Source: Suillus spraguei
Lineage: Eukaryota > Basidiomycota > Agaricomycetes > Boletales > Suillaceae
Direction: 5' to 3'
DNA length: 43,822 bases
Assembly: GCA_016800925.1 (NCBI GenBank)
Contig: JABCPU010000516.1
Coordinates: 1 to 43,822, forward strand
Notes under the pieces: model-generated
Seen by the model: the letters and a program-made list of their open reading frames with translations, nothing else
Told to the model about the DNA's origin: nothing
Database searches by the model: none
In this document: positions 31,395-42,187 of the stretch, one piece after another
Layout of the letters: every line of letters starts with the position of its first letter
Numbering within the stretch: position 1 is the first letter of the stretch
Position numbers and translations under genes: made by a program

Positions 31395-32035
31395 CTCAGC
31401 TTCTTTTGTTTGGGTTAGAACTGGGTGCATTGCCAAAAAATTGATGCATAGAAATACCCTTTGGTTCACGTTGAGCATGTGGTTTGGCTGAGTTCGAGAG
31501 TGTAATGATTCTTCATCCTTGCTCATCTTTTCACTGTCTTCTCGATAGTGAATGTTTTGGCATCGCTGCTCCTCGACGTGCGTCACCTATCCATTGAAAG
31601 ATTTCATTTAATTGAACATTTGATACAGTACGCGCCATGTTCCAAGAGTGTGTCCCTGCCAAATTCAATTTTTTCTTGCAAGCAACACTTACTTACAACC
31701 CCAATCATGTCTAGTTTCCAACGCATCGTTCATGCCATACTCGCCACTCGAATGTACCTCCATTTGTGGCATGCCGAACGCAATGGTGATTCTAGTGTCT
31801 TCACTTCAATTTCTCTCTCCTTCCTGACGCCCACAACCTACACTGGGTGGGAAGGAATGATTACGATTTACTGCCCCAGCGATTTTGGATAGCGGGATTG
31901 GATGATTGGAAACATGCAGGCATCTAAATCTCGTTCGATGATCCATCAGGATCGACAAAAGATCATGCTGTAAATTAACTGTAGATATCAAGTGTATGTA
32001 TCATATGGTATACTCACTCAGTTTTAAAAGCGACG
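31395..32035 (+). pseudogene. Partial duplicate of the DUF6533 gene 3' half (D1, copy 2)
   Basis: Aligns with 29775-30545 but lacks part of the sequence coding for TWRITNNRLY, has scattered small indels, and begins directly after the phosphoesterase fragment. The HAILATRMYLHLWHAERNG segment is still readable at 31730-31790. Lacking its 5' half, it cannot be a functional gene. Confidence 0.78.
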
Positions 32036-32345
32036 TTGATTTTTGGTTGGATGCGAAATCCTATGAGTGCCTTCGCTTCACAGAACAATAAAAAATAAGC
32101 TATTGAAGGGCGAGACCTATCATTATCATTGAAGAGTTGAGGTTGGTGGTGACCCCACGTCCTGGCTAGTCGCGTGCACTTCAAGCTACAGTCTGCAGAT
32201 AGAATATCCATGGACAATATCGGTACATGGACAGAGGACGAATATCTAACAAGTGCTCATTTTGCGATACCTTCCCCTAGCAATAATATACAAATTTTGG
32301 TCTTATGCATGCTAAAGTACAAATGTTTCCTTCCAGTAATCACTC
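32036..32345. other. Intergenic
   Basis: 3' flank of the Rieske/AIF-like gene; no coding frame supported. Confidence 0.3.
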
Positions 32346-34776
32346 TCAGACAGACTCGACGCGTGGCTTTGTGGAAGCCGTGGAGATATTGATACTGAGA
32401 AGGCTCTAGAAATATAGTCAACATCAAGGAGAGCTACCTCGCAAAAAACTGTGCCGCACCTTTCCTTCCTTCAGCTCGGCGGGAGATGGCATGAGTCCAA
32501 GTCTCAAGAGTTCAGATGCTTTGCTGACTACTGGATCATTTTGCATGCTGTCGTCGCAAGGGCTATAGCATACGACCTGCAGTTCGGATAGAATGTCTTA
32601 CCTAGATACAGCAACAACCTCACCGCGATGAATATAGTACGCAATGAACTTGAGATAAGTAAGCAGACTGTGGGCTCAAGGTTTTTCGCACAAGCTACTT
32701 ACCTTCATTTCGCCAGGGTCTCCGTGTATGATGACATCGTCATAATCGGCTCCAAGACCACAATAACGAAGCTGCTGTCCCTCTGACGAAACGTCGTCAG
32801 TGATGTCCCAGACTCAAATTCCGAAACGTACGGGCGCTCCAAAAGACTGGCACTTTCGCAAATGGCTGTGGGTCACCTGCAATTGTCTTACCAACGGCAC
32901 GGCCGTGGTTACCTGCAACCTGTGGGGAAACAAAGGTGAGCGATGGAATTTGGTAGTCCTGTGAGGATGGGTATTTGCTGACATTCCAGTGTTCTATCCT
33001 ACGGCTCTCTCCCGTCTTCTGCTGTGGGTACCAAGCAATATCACCTGTATCAAAAGTTGGCACAGGGAATAGTACAACGAACAACCAAGCCCACCGACTG
33101 CATAAACATTGTCTTGCCCCTGAACTCTCAAGTATTGGTCAACCTTGATTCCGCCGTCCTTCTCGAGCTGGAAGCCGCTCTGCTTCAAGAATTCTGTCGC
33201 TGGAGCCACGCCGACTCCCATGACGATGAAGTCAGCAGGGATAGTCTGCCCGTTGACAACAACACCAGCAGCTAACGAAGGGTCGCTTTCCGAAGGTATG
33301 ATCTTCTCTGCCTGTGTCCCCATGTGAAACTTGATGCCTTGAGACTCATGATACTAGATAAAAATGTTGAGGTTGAGGAGAATGATCGGAGAATTAAGGT
33401 CGCAACCTTTTGAAGGCCTTGGCCCACTTCTTTGCCCAGTACGTTCTGGAATGGGTGCTCCTCCGTGCTGATGACATCGATGGATGCAAGTCCCCGCTTA
33501 GCAACGGCAACAACGAGCTCCATACCGATGAAGGAACTTCCAATAACAACCATTCGCTTTCCCTCTTGAGCCACTAAAAATTTCAGGGTATTAAGAGGGC
33601 TTATAAGCGTCGATGAACCAATGTTACCTGCATCGACGCGTTTTGAGTCCTCGATATTACGGAATGTGTATACATTCTCGAGGTCTGATCCGGAAATAGG
33701 TAGTCGACGAGGAGTACCCCCCATAGCGAGAATCAGAGTTTCATAGGACATGGACTCCTTTCCTCCATCAAAGACAACAAGTTTGGAAGATGTATCCACG
33801 GAGGTTACAGTCTGACGGTAATTCAGAATGTGAATTTTCCAGTAAGACAAATACCCACGACGCCAGTGCGGAGGGTGGTACCGTACTTGATCTTGAGGTC
33901 AGCGGCTGTCCTCCATTCCAATTTGACGAATCGGTGATCAAAGCTTTGCTCAGCTTGGTTCTGCGGACGTGCATCAATGATGATAATTAATTTCGCATAT
34001 CACATACCGGTCAATCGGGGCATGTTTCTCTTGGGAAAGAATTGTAATATTTCCAGGATAACCATGCTGAGGGCGGTTAAACCCTTGAGTGTTGAGGACA
34101 TCAAGTAATTATTCGTACCTCTCTCAAACTCTCGATGGCAAAGAATGTAGCAGATCCTCCACCGATAATGACAACACTTTTCGCTGATCCAGCGACGCCA
34201 GTCGACAATAGCTTGGGGGAACGACTCATGTTGCTCTTGAGGGTCAACGAGGGATCAGCGGTCACGTTGATCTTGCCGTCTGCAACTGCCGCCTTAAAAG
34301 AGTGAATTGCTGCAGGAGCTGGTGCATCCTCTAGATAGTAATTTAGGCTCATTATGCTGAGTCCCCCACTCGGAAAAAGCACTAACCAATGTCACCAGTA
34401 CAAACGCTGAAGCAAGCTATTATACTGACGGTAAGTCTCAATAGGCATACATCCGCATAAACTTACCTCCATGCCAAGGGCTATCATGAACTTAGCAATG
34501 TAAGAGTTACAGAAGCGAAAAGACGTACCAGACGACCCTACCATCTGCAGTTAGCACGCCCTTAGCTAGGGGCGCGCCGTAATGAGTACAAAAAGCACTA
34601 GTTGCATGGATGGTATCGTTCAGACGATACAAAACCACCTTTCCCACTCCCTCAAAGTCCACTTGCTTCCTGAGGGGTTGACATTATGACAATTGTTTAA
34701 ACTTCCGATTCCTGACATACATTTGACCGTCCTGTAGCTCAGATTCATTACAGACTGCGATCGTCTTCAAGGACAT
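32346..34776 (-). CDS. Rieske-domain AIF-like FAD/NAD(P)H oxidoreductase, with one frameshift
   Basis: Sixteen exons can be followed; summed lengths are 1649 nt, one short of 550 codons, because one base is missing in the exon 33960-33859. N-terminal Rieske domain: CTHYGAPL and CPWHGACFSVCTGD supply the 2Fe-2S Cys/His ligands; the second pair sits on a 14-nt exon (34480-34467). Then FAD motif SVVIIGGGSA, NAD motif MVVIGSSFIGMEL, and the third motif DNVYAVGDIAWYP. Architecture matches AIFM3-type proteins and ferredoxin-reductase-like flavoproteins. The frame changes between ALITDSS and the expected KLEWR at about 33932. Everything else, including all splice sites and the C-terminus, is intact, so this is either a recent lesion or a sequence error. 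Divergent from the phosphoesterase gene. Confidence 0.8.
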
Positions 34777-35099
34777 GGTGAAAGGTCGAAAACGTGTTTG
34801 AAGTCGAGTTAAAATGAAAAAAATGGGATGTCTGCGAGGAAGCATATAGCCAGCGAGCAGCAAGTCGTATGACCTAATAGCATGACTATGATGGCATTGT
34901 ATATACAACCATCATTCCGAAAAAGGAATTACAGGGGCACTAACTCGTAATGACTAGCCGCGTTGCACAAATGTTAACAAGAAATTTCTTCATCAACCAC
35001 GTACATTCGCGTCAAGCGTTATCGACTTGTACGTGTCTGTTATGTAATCAATCCGCAGCGCTAGGAGGAGCTGCGAAAAATGAGAACCAAATATTGAAC
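34777..35099. promoter_or_regulatory. Divergent promoter region, Rieske/AIF-like and phosphoesterase genes
   Basis: 323 bp between the two ATGs (173 bp if the upstream in-frame ATG at 34950 is used). No clear TATA box. Confidence 0.4.
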
Positions 35100-36405
35100 A
35101 TGTCTGAATCAGATCGAATTGTCCCAGCAACGCACTCACAGAATTCAGAAGGATTCCACACACCTAGCGCTCGCGTTTATACTTCTTACGATCCTGCCAA
35201 TCCGCCATCCCATCCGGGGGCGAATTGGACTCGCTTTGTATGTATCAGCGACACCCATTCTCGTACTTTCAGTGTTCCTTCTGGAGATGTCCTGCTTCAT
35301 TCCGGTGATCTGAGTCGGCTAGGCCGGGAGGAAGAGATTCGTGTTACGATGGAGTGGTTGCATAGTCTGGATCATGGCGTCAAAATGTTTGTGTGTGCCA
35401 CCATGACATGCGTCCTCATCGGATAGGCCAACAATCTAACTACACACTGCAGTATTATAGCGGGAAACCATGACCTACCTCTTCACGAAGAGTGGTACGA
35501 GGATGGTTACTACAGCTTTCACGACAAGAAGGAGGTGTGGCTATCTTACTCAACTAACGGAAAACCGCATCTTTACACGCATATGTAGTCATCAACCACG
35601 ATCAGAAGTCTCGTCGACAGTGATGCAAATCGTGATCGAGGTCTAATTTATTTGCAGGACAAAGAGTACACTTTCAGCACCAAGGAAGGTGGAAGGGAGT
35701 GGTCTGTGTACGGCTCTCCGGTAAGTCACTATTCTTCATAAACTCACTTGACCCTTTATGACCTACCTCCTTACAATGAAGTGGCAACCCTATTTCGGCG
35801 GCTGGGCTTTCAATTACTTGCCCGAGGAAGCACCTGGTAGGTTATATCTTCTACTTCTCCCTTCGAAGGCACTCAGGCTCATCCTGGACAAGATCGCATT
35901 TCCGCAATACCTGAAGTCGACATTCTGTAATTGACAATATCATGCAGTCAAAATTGTGCTAAACTTGTTCTTTAGTCTCACTCATGGCCCTCCGCATAAC
36001 ATTCTAGATAAAACATTCACCAGCGTCAACGCGGGGTGCCCTGCACTACTCGCACACCTTTCCAAGATGCGGGGGCCTCCGCTTCTCCATGCCTTCGGTC
36101 ATATACACGAAGTAAGATTTTGAGCTCCATTTACACAGAGAAGTCTCATATGCGGGCTCGTACAGGCACGTGGCGCTATGCTGTATCCCTGGTTGCAGGT
36201 GGAGGAAGACCAAGGTTCTTTGGATGGAGAATCCACATCCCCTCTGGAAACGAGAGAGACAATAATGGTGAATGCAGCTAACCAGCCTCTCGGACGTCAG
36301 GCGATTAAACCTGGACCAGGTGGCCAGAGGATTCCATGCGGTGGTCCAGGCTTTCAACCTGTTATTGTTGATTTATTGGACTCGGCTACGCGGCCAGGAT
36401 TGTAA
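35100..36405 (+). CDS. Calcineurin-like metallophosphoesterase (MPPED-like)
   Basis: Seven exons (35100-35386, 35453-35534, 35658-35720, 35782-35836, 35893-35926, 35976-36111, 36166-36405) join in frame to 298 residues. All five metallophosphoesterase motifs are present: VCISDTHS, LLHSGDLS, IIAGNHDLPLH, ILLTHGPPHN and FGHIHE, so the dimetal active site looks intact. Similar proteins (MPPED1/2 type) hydrolyse phosphodiesters; the substrate is unknown. An in-frame ATG at 34950 would add 50 residues with a basic, Ser/Arg-containing start that could be a targeting peptide; the start at 35100 is the conservative choice. A fragment of its first exon is duplicated at 31265-31392. Confidence 0.85.
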
Positions 36406-36913
36406 ATGACTACGTTATTTCCCCTGTAATAAGAGAGTTCTATCACCCATAGACGACCTTTGCGACACGGCCCACCAAGCCTTGATGAGCCTTGATGGCA
36501 TTCATGATACTGGGACAAGTAGCGACAAGACAACAAGACTCTGAGCCTGCGAAGCAGCCGCATAATCCTATCCGGAACCCCGTCTCGGCCCCACTCGCGC
36601 GAGAATTTTGTCAGTCTTTAATACTGGGTATTCCATCCAGTCAAGTCAGTTGCCTTAAGAAGTACAGGGCCCGTAGTTGGAGAGTTGTGATCCAAAGGCT
36701 GATCAATATTACTGTTGATGAAAGTTTCCATACAAAACGTTCTGATATACATACACGGTGATAACGACACAAACCCAGATGAGTGACTACAATACACGAT
36801 ACCAAAAAAAATTTATCGAAGCGACAGTTCACTCATCCAACGTCGACCATGCAGCTCCGACAGTGTCTGAACTGCATCACATCAGTCCTGAACGACATCG
36901 AAAAGTATAGTTC
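36406..36913. other. Intergenic, convergent 3' flanks
   Basis: Between the phosphoesterase stop (+) and the stop of the serine-rich membrane protein (-). No coding frame supported. Confidence 0.4.
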
Positions 36914-38800
36914 TTACCATTGATTATTCTCTCGCATCCACTGTCCCTCCTCCCAGAAAGAAATCAACGCCACGCTATCATTCTTGATATGAGAAGAGCA
37001 CGACTTCAGCATTTCTTCGCTTTCTTCAGACCAGCGAAAACGGTCGAGCCCCAGCATGCCAATATCGACTTCATCCATGCGATCAAACTTGGGAGTTTGT
37101 AATGATGAGACTTCGCTAAGAGACCCTTCGATATCAGAACGTGCGGAGGATGCTCTCTCGAAGGGCGGGCTGACGTGTTGTAGCTCAAGTCGTGCATCCG
37201 GGGTAGAAGTCGGGTCCAGAATCGGAGAAAGCTGACTTGGGGCATCTGTCATGAAACAGTGGATTCGGTTATCGTCGACAGCATTGCTCGTGGAAATGGC
37301 GGTAGCATCATTTTCCTTGTCGCTGGTGGGTATATCTTCAATGGGCTTACGGTCTGTCGTGTCCTCTGGGAGCACCATGATGCGTAGAGGTGATGCACTG
37401 GGTATTCCGCTACGTGACCTGATAGTGGATGAGCGCCTGTGTTTCGTCTTTCTCTTCATCTTTTGAACAGCAAACACGAGGGGATCCGCGGGGTGCAAGA
37501 CATGAGGAAGCGAATTGACAGTAGCAACAGAATCAGCAATGCTCGGAGAAATAAGAGGAGTAGTCCCGGATTTCAAAGAAGTACTAGATGACAAGGGGAT
37601 ATTATTTGACAAGTGAGCGGGCACCTGATCGACCATGGCGGAAAAGCTACCCATGCTGGAGGGTGGAGAAAACTCGAGAAGAGGCAAAAATGGAGGAACG
37701 CCTGCAGAGGGAGGTAGCGATACGGGCAACTCAGTTGGAGATGTACATGACGGCCGCTGGCTGAAAAGACTGTATGATGGTAATGGCGGGAGAGGAGGGA
37801 CAGGTTTCCGAGCTGATTTTGTTGAATGACGCCTAGAAAGTTGTAGAGAGTCGCGAGTTCCAGTGAGGGGTGACAGAACATAAGAGGAAGGCGGGAATGC
37901 AGACAAGAACGAATACGGGACGGCAGTCACGTTGGAGGTCCCAACAAGCCTTAGAGACGGGCCAAGATCAACACTGGAGGCCGTCCGACCACTTGGATAC
38001 AAGTTACGAGCCCGGAGACTATTCTGACTAGCGTCGCATTTCTCGTAGAAATCGCCAAGCTGTCCAGACATTGAGCTATCGATGAGTAGTGAATACCTCT
38101 GGGGAGCAATAGTGGTAGTATTTCTCGACCATGCTTTCGCAGGATATGTGAGAACTCGTGTACTAGGTAAAAGATGGGATCCGGGCTTCTTTGACACATC
38201 TTCTGTACTGGAAAAACTGAAGAAAGACACGGAACGCGAAAGCTGTGCTTGGGATGCAGGTACCTGAGAAGTTGAACTCCTGCTCAAACAATAAGCCGCA
38301 GAATAGGATTTTGAAGAAGGGTGCTTGGACTGTCGATGTAGTTGATACATGAACGTTGCAGTGCGGCGTTGCTTTGTCGAGTTCGCATCGAAGTGGGATT
38401 CGATATCAGTCTCCCATGCAGGAGAACCGAGACATCCGACGACGATAGCAAGAGATGGTGCGAATTGAGAGCGAGATACCTTCAGTTGAATGGCTTTGGA
38501 AGAGACCAGGGAAGAACGAGAATTCAGTGAAACATCGTGAGGGGAAGTTGACTGGAGAATTGAAGAACGAATAGCACTAAGCCGGCGGCATTTCATATAG
38601 ATAAGTTTCACAGCAAGAAGAGCCAACAGAACTATGAAGGAGACAAGACATGCAATTATCAACGGCTCGGGAGTTGACGTTGATAAATTAATGTCATATG
38701 AGTCTGACCGCAAGATAATTGAGAGAGGCCGTGCAGATACGACATTGGTGCAGAGAAACAGTGGGTAGAATACCCGCAGAGGATATGCAGAGACTGCCAT
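36914..38800 (-). CDS. Single-span membrane protein with long serine-rich cytoplasmic region
   Basis: One uninterrupted frame; the start at 38800 (MAVSAYPLRVFYPLF) gives a signal-like N-terminus and 628 residues, preferred over the frame opening at 39100. A short presumed extracellular part (ARPLSIILRSDSYDINLST) precedes one strong membrane span, PLIIACLVSFIVLLALLAVK, followed by a basic anchor YMKCRR and about 530 residues rich in Ser, Pro and Thr, with proline clusters (PVPPLPPLPSY) that could bind SH3 or WW domains, and a basic KMKRKTKHRRSSTIRSRSG patch. The organisation resembles fungal surface sensors or signalling anchors, but no family is recognised. The lack of introns in so long an ORF is unusual next to its neighbours. 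Confidence 0.6.
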   Translation of the reverse strand: MAVSAYPLRVFYPLFLCTNVVSARPLSIILRSDSYDINLSTSTPEPLIIACLVSFIVLLALLAVKLIYMKCRRLSAIRSSILQSTSPHDVSLNSRSSLVSSKAIQLKVSRSQFAPSLAIVVGCLGSPAWETDIESHFDANSTKQRRTATFMYQLHRQSKHPSSKSYSAAYCLSRSSTSQVPASQAQLSRSVSFFSFSSTEDVSKKPGSHLLPSTRVLTYPAKAWSRNTTTIAPQRYSLLIDSSMSGQLGDFYEKCDASQNSLRARNLYPSGRTASSVDLGPSLRLVGTSNVTAVPYSFLSAFPPSSYVLSPLTGTRDSLQLSRRHSTKSARKPVPPLPPLPSYSLFSQRPSCTSPTELPVSLPPSAGVPPFLPLLEFSPPSSMGSFSAMVDQVPAHLSNNIPLSSSTSLKSGTTPLISPSIADSVATVNSLPHVLHPADPLVFAVQKMKRKTKHRRSSTIRSRSGIPSASPLRIMVLPEDTTDRKPIEDIPTSDKENDATAISTSNAVDDNRIHCFMTDAPSQLSPILDPTSTPDARLELQHVSPPFERASSARSDIEGSLSEVSSLQTPKFDRMDEVDIGMLGLDRFRWSEESEEMLKSCSSHIKNDSVALISFWEEGQWMRENNQW

Positions 38801-39229
38801 ACGCAAAGCGACGGCGGCGGAACAATTTAAAGTTTGGTTGGAGAGTTGCCCTGTGTAGCAAGCTAGAGTGTGTCGACCGCCGACAGTGGTCGCCTTCGCA
38901 CACAACACATGCACGTGATCTTTCACGTGATATGACCCAACCATTCGAAATTTGAGATCTGAAGCTTGAAGGACGCGGTGAACTAGAGTCCAACGTTTAC
39001 ATTGACTTTTGGAATGTATGATGCACATAAGAACAAGGAAGTGACATATAAGCACAAGAAGATAGATCAAGGGGAGCTCTGAAGAAAGCTCGCAACACAA
39101 TACAGGCAGGATTGAGGACTGCTACGAAGTGCTACAGAGCACTACGTAGCACTCTGTAGTGAATTACGGTTTCCTGATGTAGTCCAAGGTGAGTATAAGA
39201 TTCAGTGCACAATATTCGGCCCACTACAC
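38801..39229. other. Intergenic, with near-palindrome at 39130-39160
   Basis: Upstream region of the membrane-protein gene. GCTACAGAGCACTACGTAGC followed by ACTCTGTAG (about 39131-39160) is an imperfect palindrome centred on TACGTA. Confidence 0.4.
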
Positions 39230-41423
39230 CTCCAAAAATATTTTTGAGAAATACTTCTTCACGCCTTCTGCACCATGAACAATCGCACCAATCACTCCGT
39301 CCGGCCGTATCACAAACACCTTCGCCTGGCCAGCTTCCACGAGGTAAGCGAATAAGCATGGCCCTCACGATCAACAAGAACGAGTCAGCAGGAGATGCGA
39401 CAGGCGTCACTGATGCGATGATGGCAAAAATGCCAATCGTATGACACTTTTGTCGTATGCCTCCAGTGCACCCAAGATCGGGATAGCATCAGCAAGACTC
39501 GGCACGAATACAAGTACTGTATGGTACCAAGGTCTGTACAGACCAAAAAGCGTCGTCACGTCACGCTCTGTGCCCCACCTGCAGCATATTGGGTGCATCA
39601 GGCGCCCTGTCCCCAGCCTCCAGGCACCCTCGTCAAGCATTCTGTATGCGTTGGCAGGCTTCCTCTCGACTGAATTCACAAATTCATCGAGTACGATGTA
39701 CTGAATCGGTAGTTGATGCCGAGCATGAAAGGATGGGACTTCGTCCGATCGTCGGGTCTCCAGACGATATTGCCTTGTCGAGAATCGAGGTGGTCACCCG
39801 AGCATCTCAGAGATCACAGGCAGACGCTCAGCGCTGTATGTCTCGAGAAGGGATTTGTCGGAGAACCCTTTCTCGACGAGCGCAAGCTTCCATCCTAGAT
39901 TGAACTGGTGGAAGGCTCGATTAGTTGTAATACACATATCCAAGATCCACCTGACTCACTGCATCTTGTACACCTGAATTGAGTCCCTGTTCCCAGACAA
40001 ATGAGCAGTATTAGCAACAATTGGATCAAACATACCTGACCACCCATTGGGCTGTGGATGCTTGATATATGTTAGCAGCAGTTTGCGAAGAAGGCATTCA
40101 AAGATAGACATACTGGGCAGCATCTACGACATATGCATTAGCACAGCCACACACATATAAACAGAGCCACATACCCCTGCAACGAACACTCCTCGCCAAA
40201 TTTATTCACCATCCGGATATTGGCCCTGGAACAAACCGATAAACTTGTCCAACACATATAAAAACACAAAATCACCGGAAGTCGCTCATCCAAACAACCT
40301 TGCTGAATGTAATCTCCGTTGGTATTATCGATGCGATGGTCTCGAAGACAAGCTCTTCGCTCTCAGCAATCTTCGTCAGGTCTAGTTCGTGGCCGTGATG
40401 AAAAATTGCCAGCCGTCCTCACCGACTTGGTCTGTTGGACGCAATGAGAGACTGCATATCGTCAATATACCCCAAGCCTTAAGGGTAGAAATTGTACATA
40501 CCCTCGTTCATTAAAGTTTCCAAATCGGTGCCGATGCTTCAAGACTGTATTAGGGCAGCTTTCCACGGAATATGTAGAAACAAACGTACCACTCTATCGA
40601 GGCCTGTCAAACGGATATCTCCAGTCACAATCCGGATATTATCTCTAGTCTCGCCTGAAAATGTGAGCCCAAGTTGCTTACGCACGACGCCTACAAAGCC
40701 ACATTCAGTTTTACTCATCCCAATGCATTTAACTGTTTCCCACCTTTAGCACCATCAGCGCCAACGATCCACTTGGTATCAAAAGTCTCCGACATGCCGT
40801 TCTTCGTTAAAATAGCAGTAACGCCCTGATTGGACTGCTCGAACGAGTGCAGTTCTGTACCCATCTCGACGGAACAAGAGAACTTTTCTAGGTGGCGTCG
40901 CAGAATCACATCCAAGAACTGTTGACCCATCGATTTGGAGGCATGCTAAAAACAGAGAATCCGAGTCAGCATGAGGGTTTGATTAGGGAGGTGGTGGTGC
41001 ACACGAATGGTATCGCTGGGGTATTCTCCACAGGCGGGACCATCCATGAGTCTTTCAGAGGTTCCAACGTCCCGGGCTTGTATGAACGGGCGAGAAGGTC
41101 CGTTTCCCCCAAACTATTAACTTCCAGGACATCCAGAAAGTCGTAAAGTTCGAGGGACCGCGGCTACACAGAGAATGCATTCAATGAGACCACGGGGCGA
41201 TGTGACAAGTAGATGTGTGACATACCGATATTCCAGCACCACGCTGTCCAATGCGAGGGTGGGGGTCTTTATCGATGATACGAACTGAGATACCGTTCTG
41301 GAGGAGCGTCAATGCAGCCACCAGACCCACTGGCCCAGCGCCCACCTAAGAAGGAAATCAGCTTGAAACATGTGTTATATGCAGAACACTTACGACTAGC
41401 ACGGGAGAATGAACAGAATTCAT
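39230..41423 (-). pseudogene. Inverted, frameshifted copy of the FAD monooxygenase
   Basis: Collinear with the gene at 18245-20480 on the opposite strand, including the ATG (41423), intron positions and the 10-nt exon (ATGCTGCCCA near 40130). First exons are intact (VGAGPVGLVAALTLLQNG-type segment, then PRSLELYDFLDVLEV). Lesions against the intact copy: a 1-nt deletion in the WQFFL codons (about 40400), about 4 nt lost before CSL/VFVAG (about 40190), and further 1-2-nt deletions in the last exon (about 39575-39640). The HWHRFG tryptophan is arginine. Protein function is therefore lost unless these are sequence errors. Confidence 0.85.
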
Positions 41424-41536
41424 ATGTAGGTCGCGCCCACCGACTAGTAACCGGTGAGAAGAAGATATCGTCATGTATAGGAAAGGTTTTCGTCACATTG
41501 GAATATAAAGCAACATATATGACTATGCAAATGCAC

Positions 41537-41590
41537 CGTAATCGCCAGCAAGAATTGACTGAAATTGGTCAGTTCCTGCTGGCGATTACG
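41537..41590. repeat. 54-bp hairpin, 23-bp arms
   Basis: CGTAATCGCCAGCAAGAATT GAC pairs with GTCAGTTCCTGCTGGCGATT ACG with two mismatches around an 8-nt loop TGAAATTG. No T-tract suggests a terminator-like function. Confidence 0.85.
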
Positions 41591-41658
41591 AATTACGATA
41601 CTACATAGCTTGAAATCAATCTTCCTAGCGCCAGCGGCCAGCAACTGTTAGTGCTGTG

Positions 41659-41718
41659 GGCAGAACTATTTCGAGGTATGTAGTTCTGCCGGTAGAACTG
41701 GCAGAACCATGTTCTGCC
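41659..41718. repeat. Cluster of GGCAGAAC inverted repeats
   Basis: GGCAGAACTA (41659-41668) pairs perfectly with TAGTTCTGCC (41681-41690), and GGCAGAAC (41700-41707) pairs with GTTCTGCC (41711-41718) around the loop CAT. Further TGGCAGAA copies follow at about 41731. Confidence 0.8.
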
Positions 41719-42187
41719 AACGAGGCAGATGGCAGAATCACGTTGTGACGGTAGTCGAAGTCTAGGACTTGATGTAACGGCACAGTGGGAAAATTCAAGC
41801 TCTTCACGCAATAATTGGCACCAGATACCAGTCCGGTTTTGATTGGAAAAGAACTAAGGGAACTTTACAGTACGTTGGGGTTGCGTTGGGGGTTTAAACC
41901 CAGTGAAAACAAGCCAGGTAGAGGTGGATACAAATTGAACCGGATAGATACGATATGTACAAATTGAAGAGCATTGATATACCTTGATACAAACAATCCT
42001 ACATTCTGAAGATGAGATATTTCTGCACTCTGCAGCACACACATTACTGCATTTTTGCACGAACCTACACAACTCCTACATTACGTGCATACTGGTCCAG
42101 GTATTTTCGACGGTCCTGTATTTCCTCAGCCTACACGCCTTTACTAAGTTGCCCACTTTGGGTAATTTACAATATCACGATCATATT

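Larger units (their letters stand above)
41424..42187. other. Intergenic with several hairpins
   Basis: No gene supported. Holds the inverted repeats at 41537-41590 and 41659-41718 and the 5' flank of the tnp2 element. A CACTA terminus could not be identified. Confidence 0.4.
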
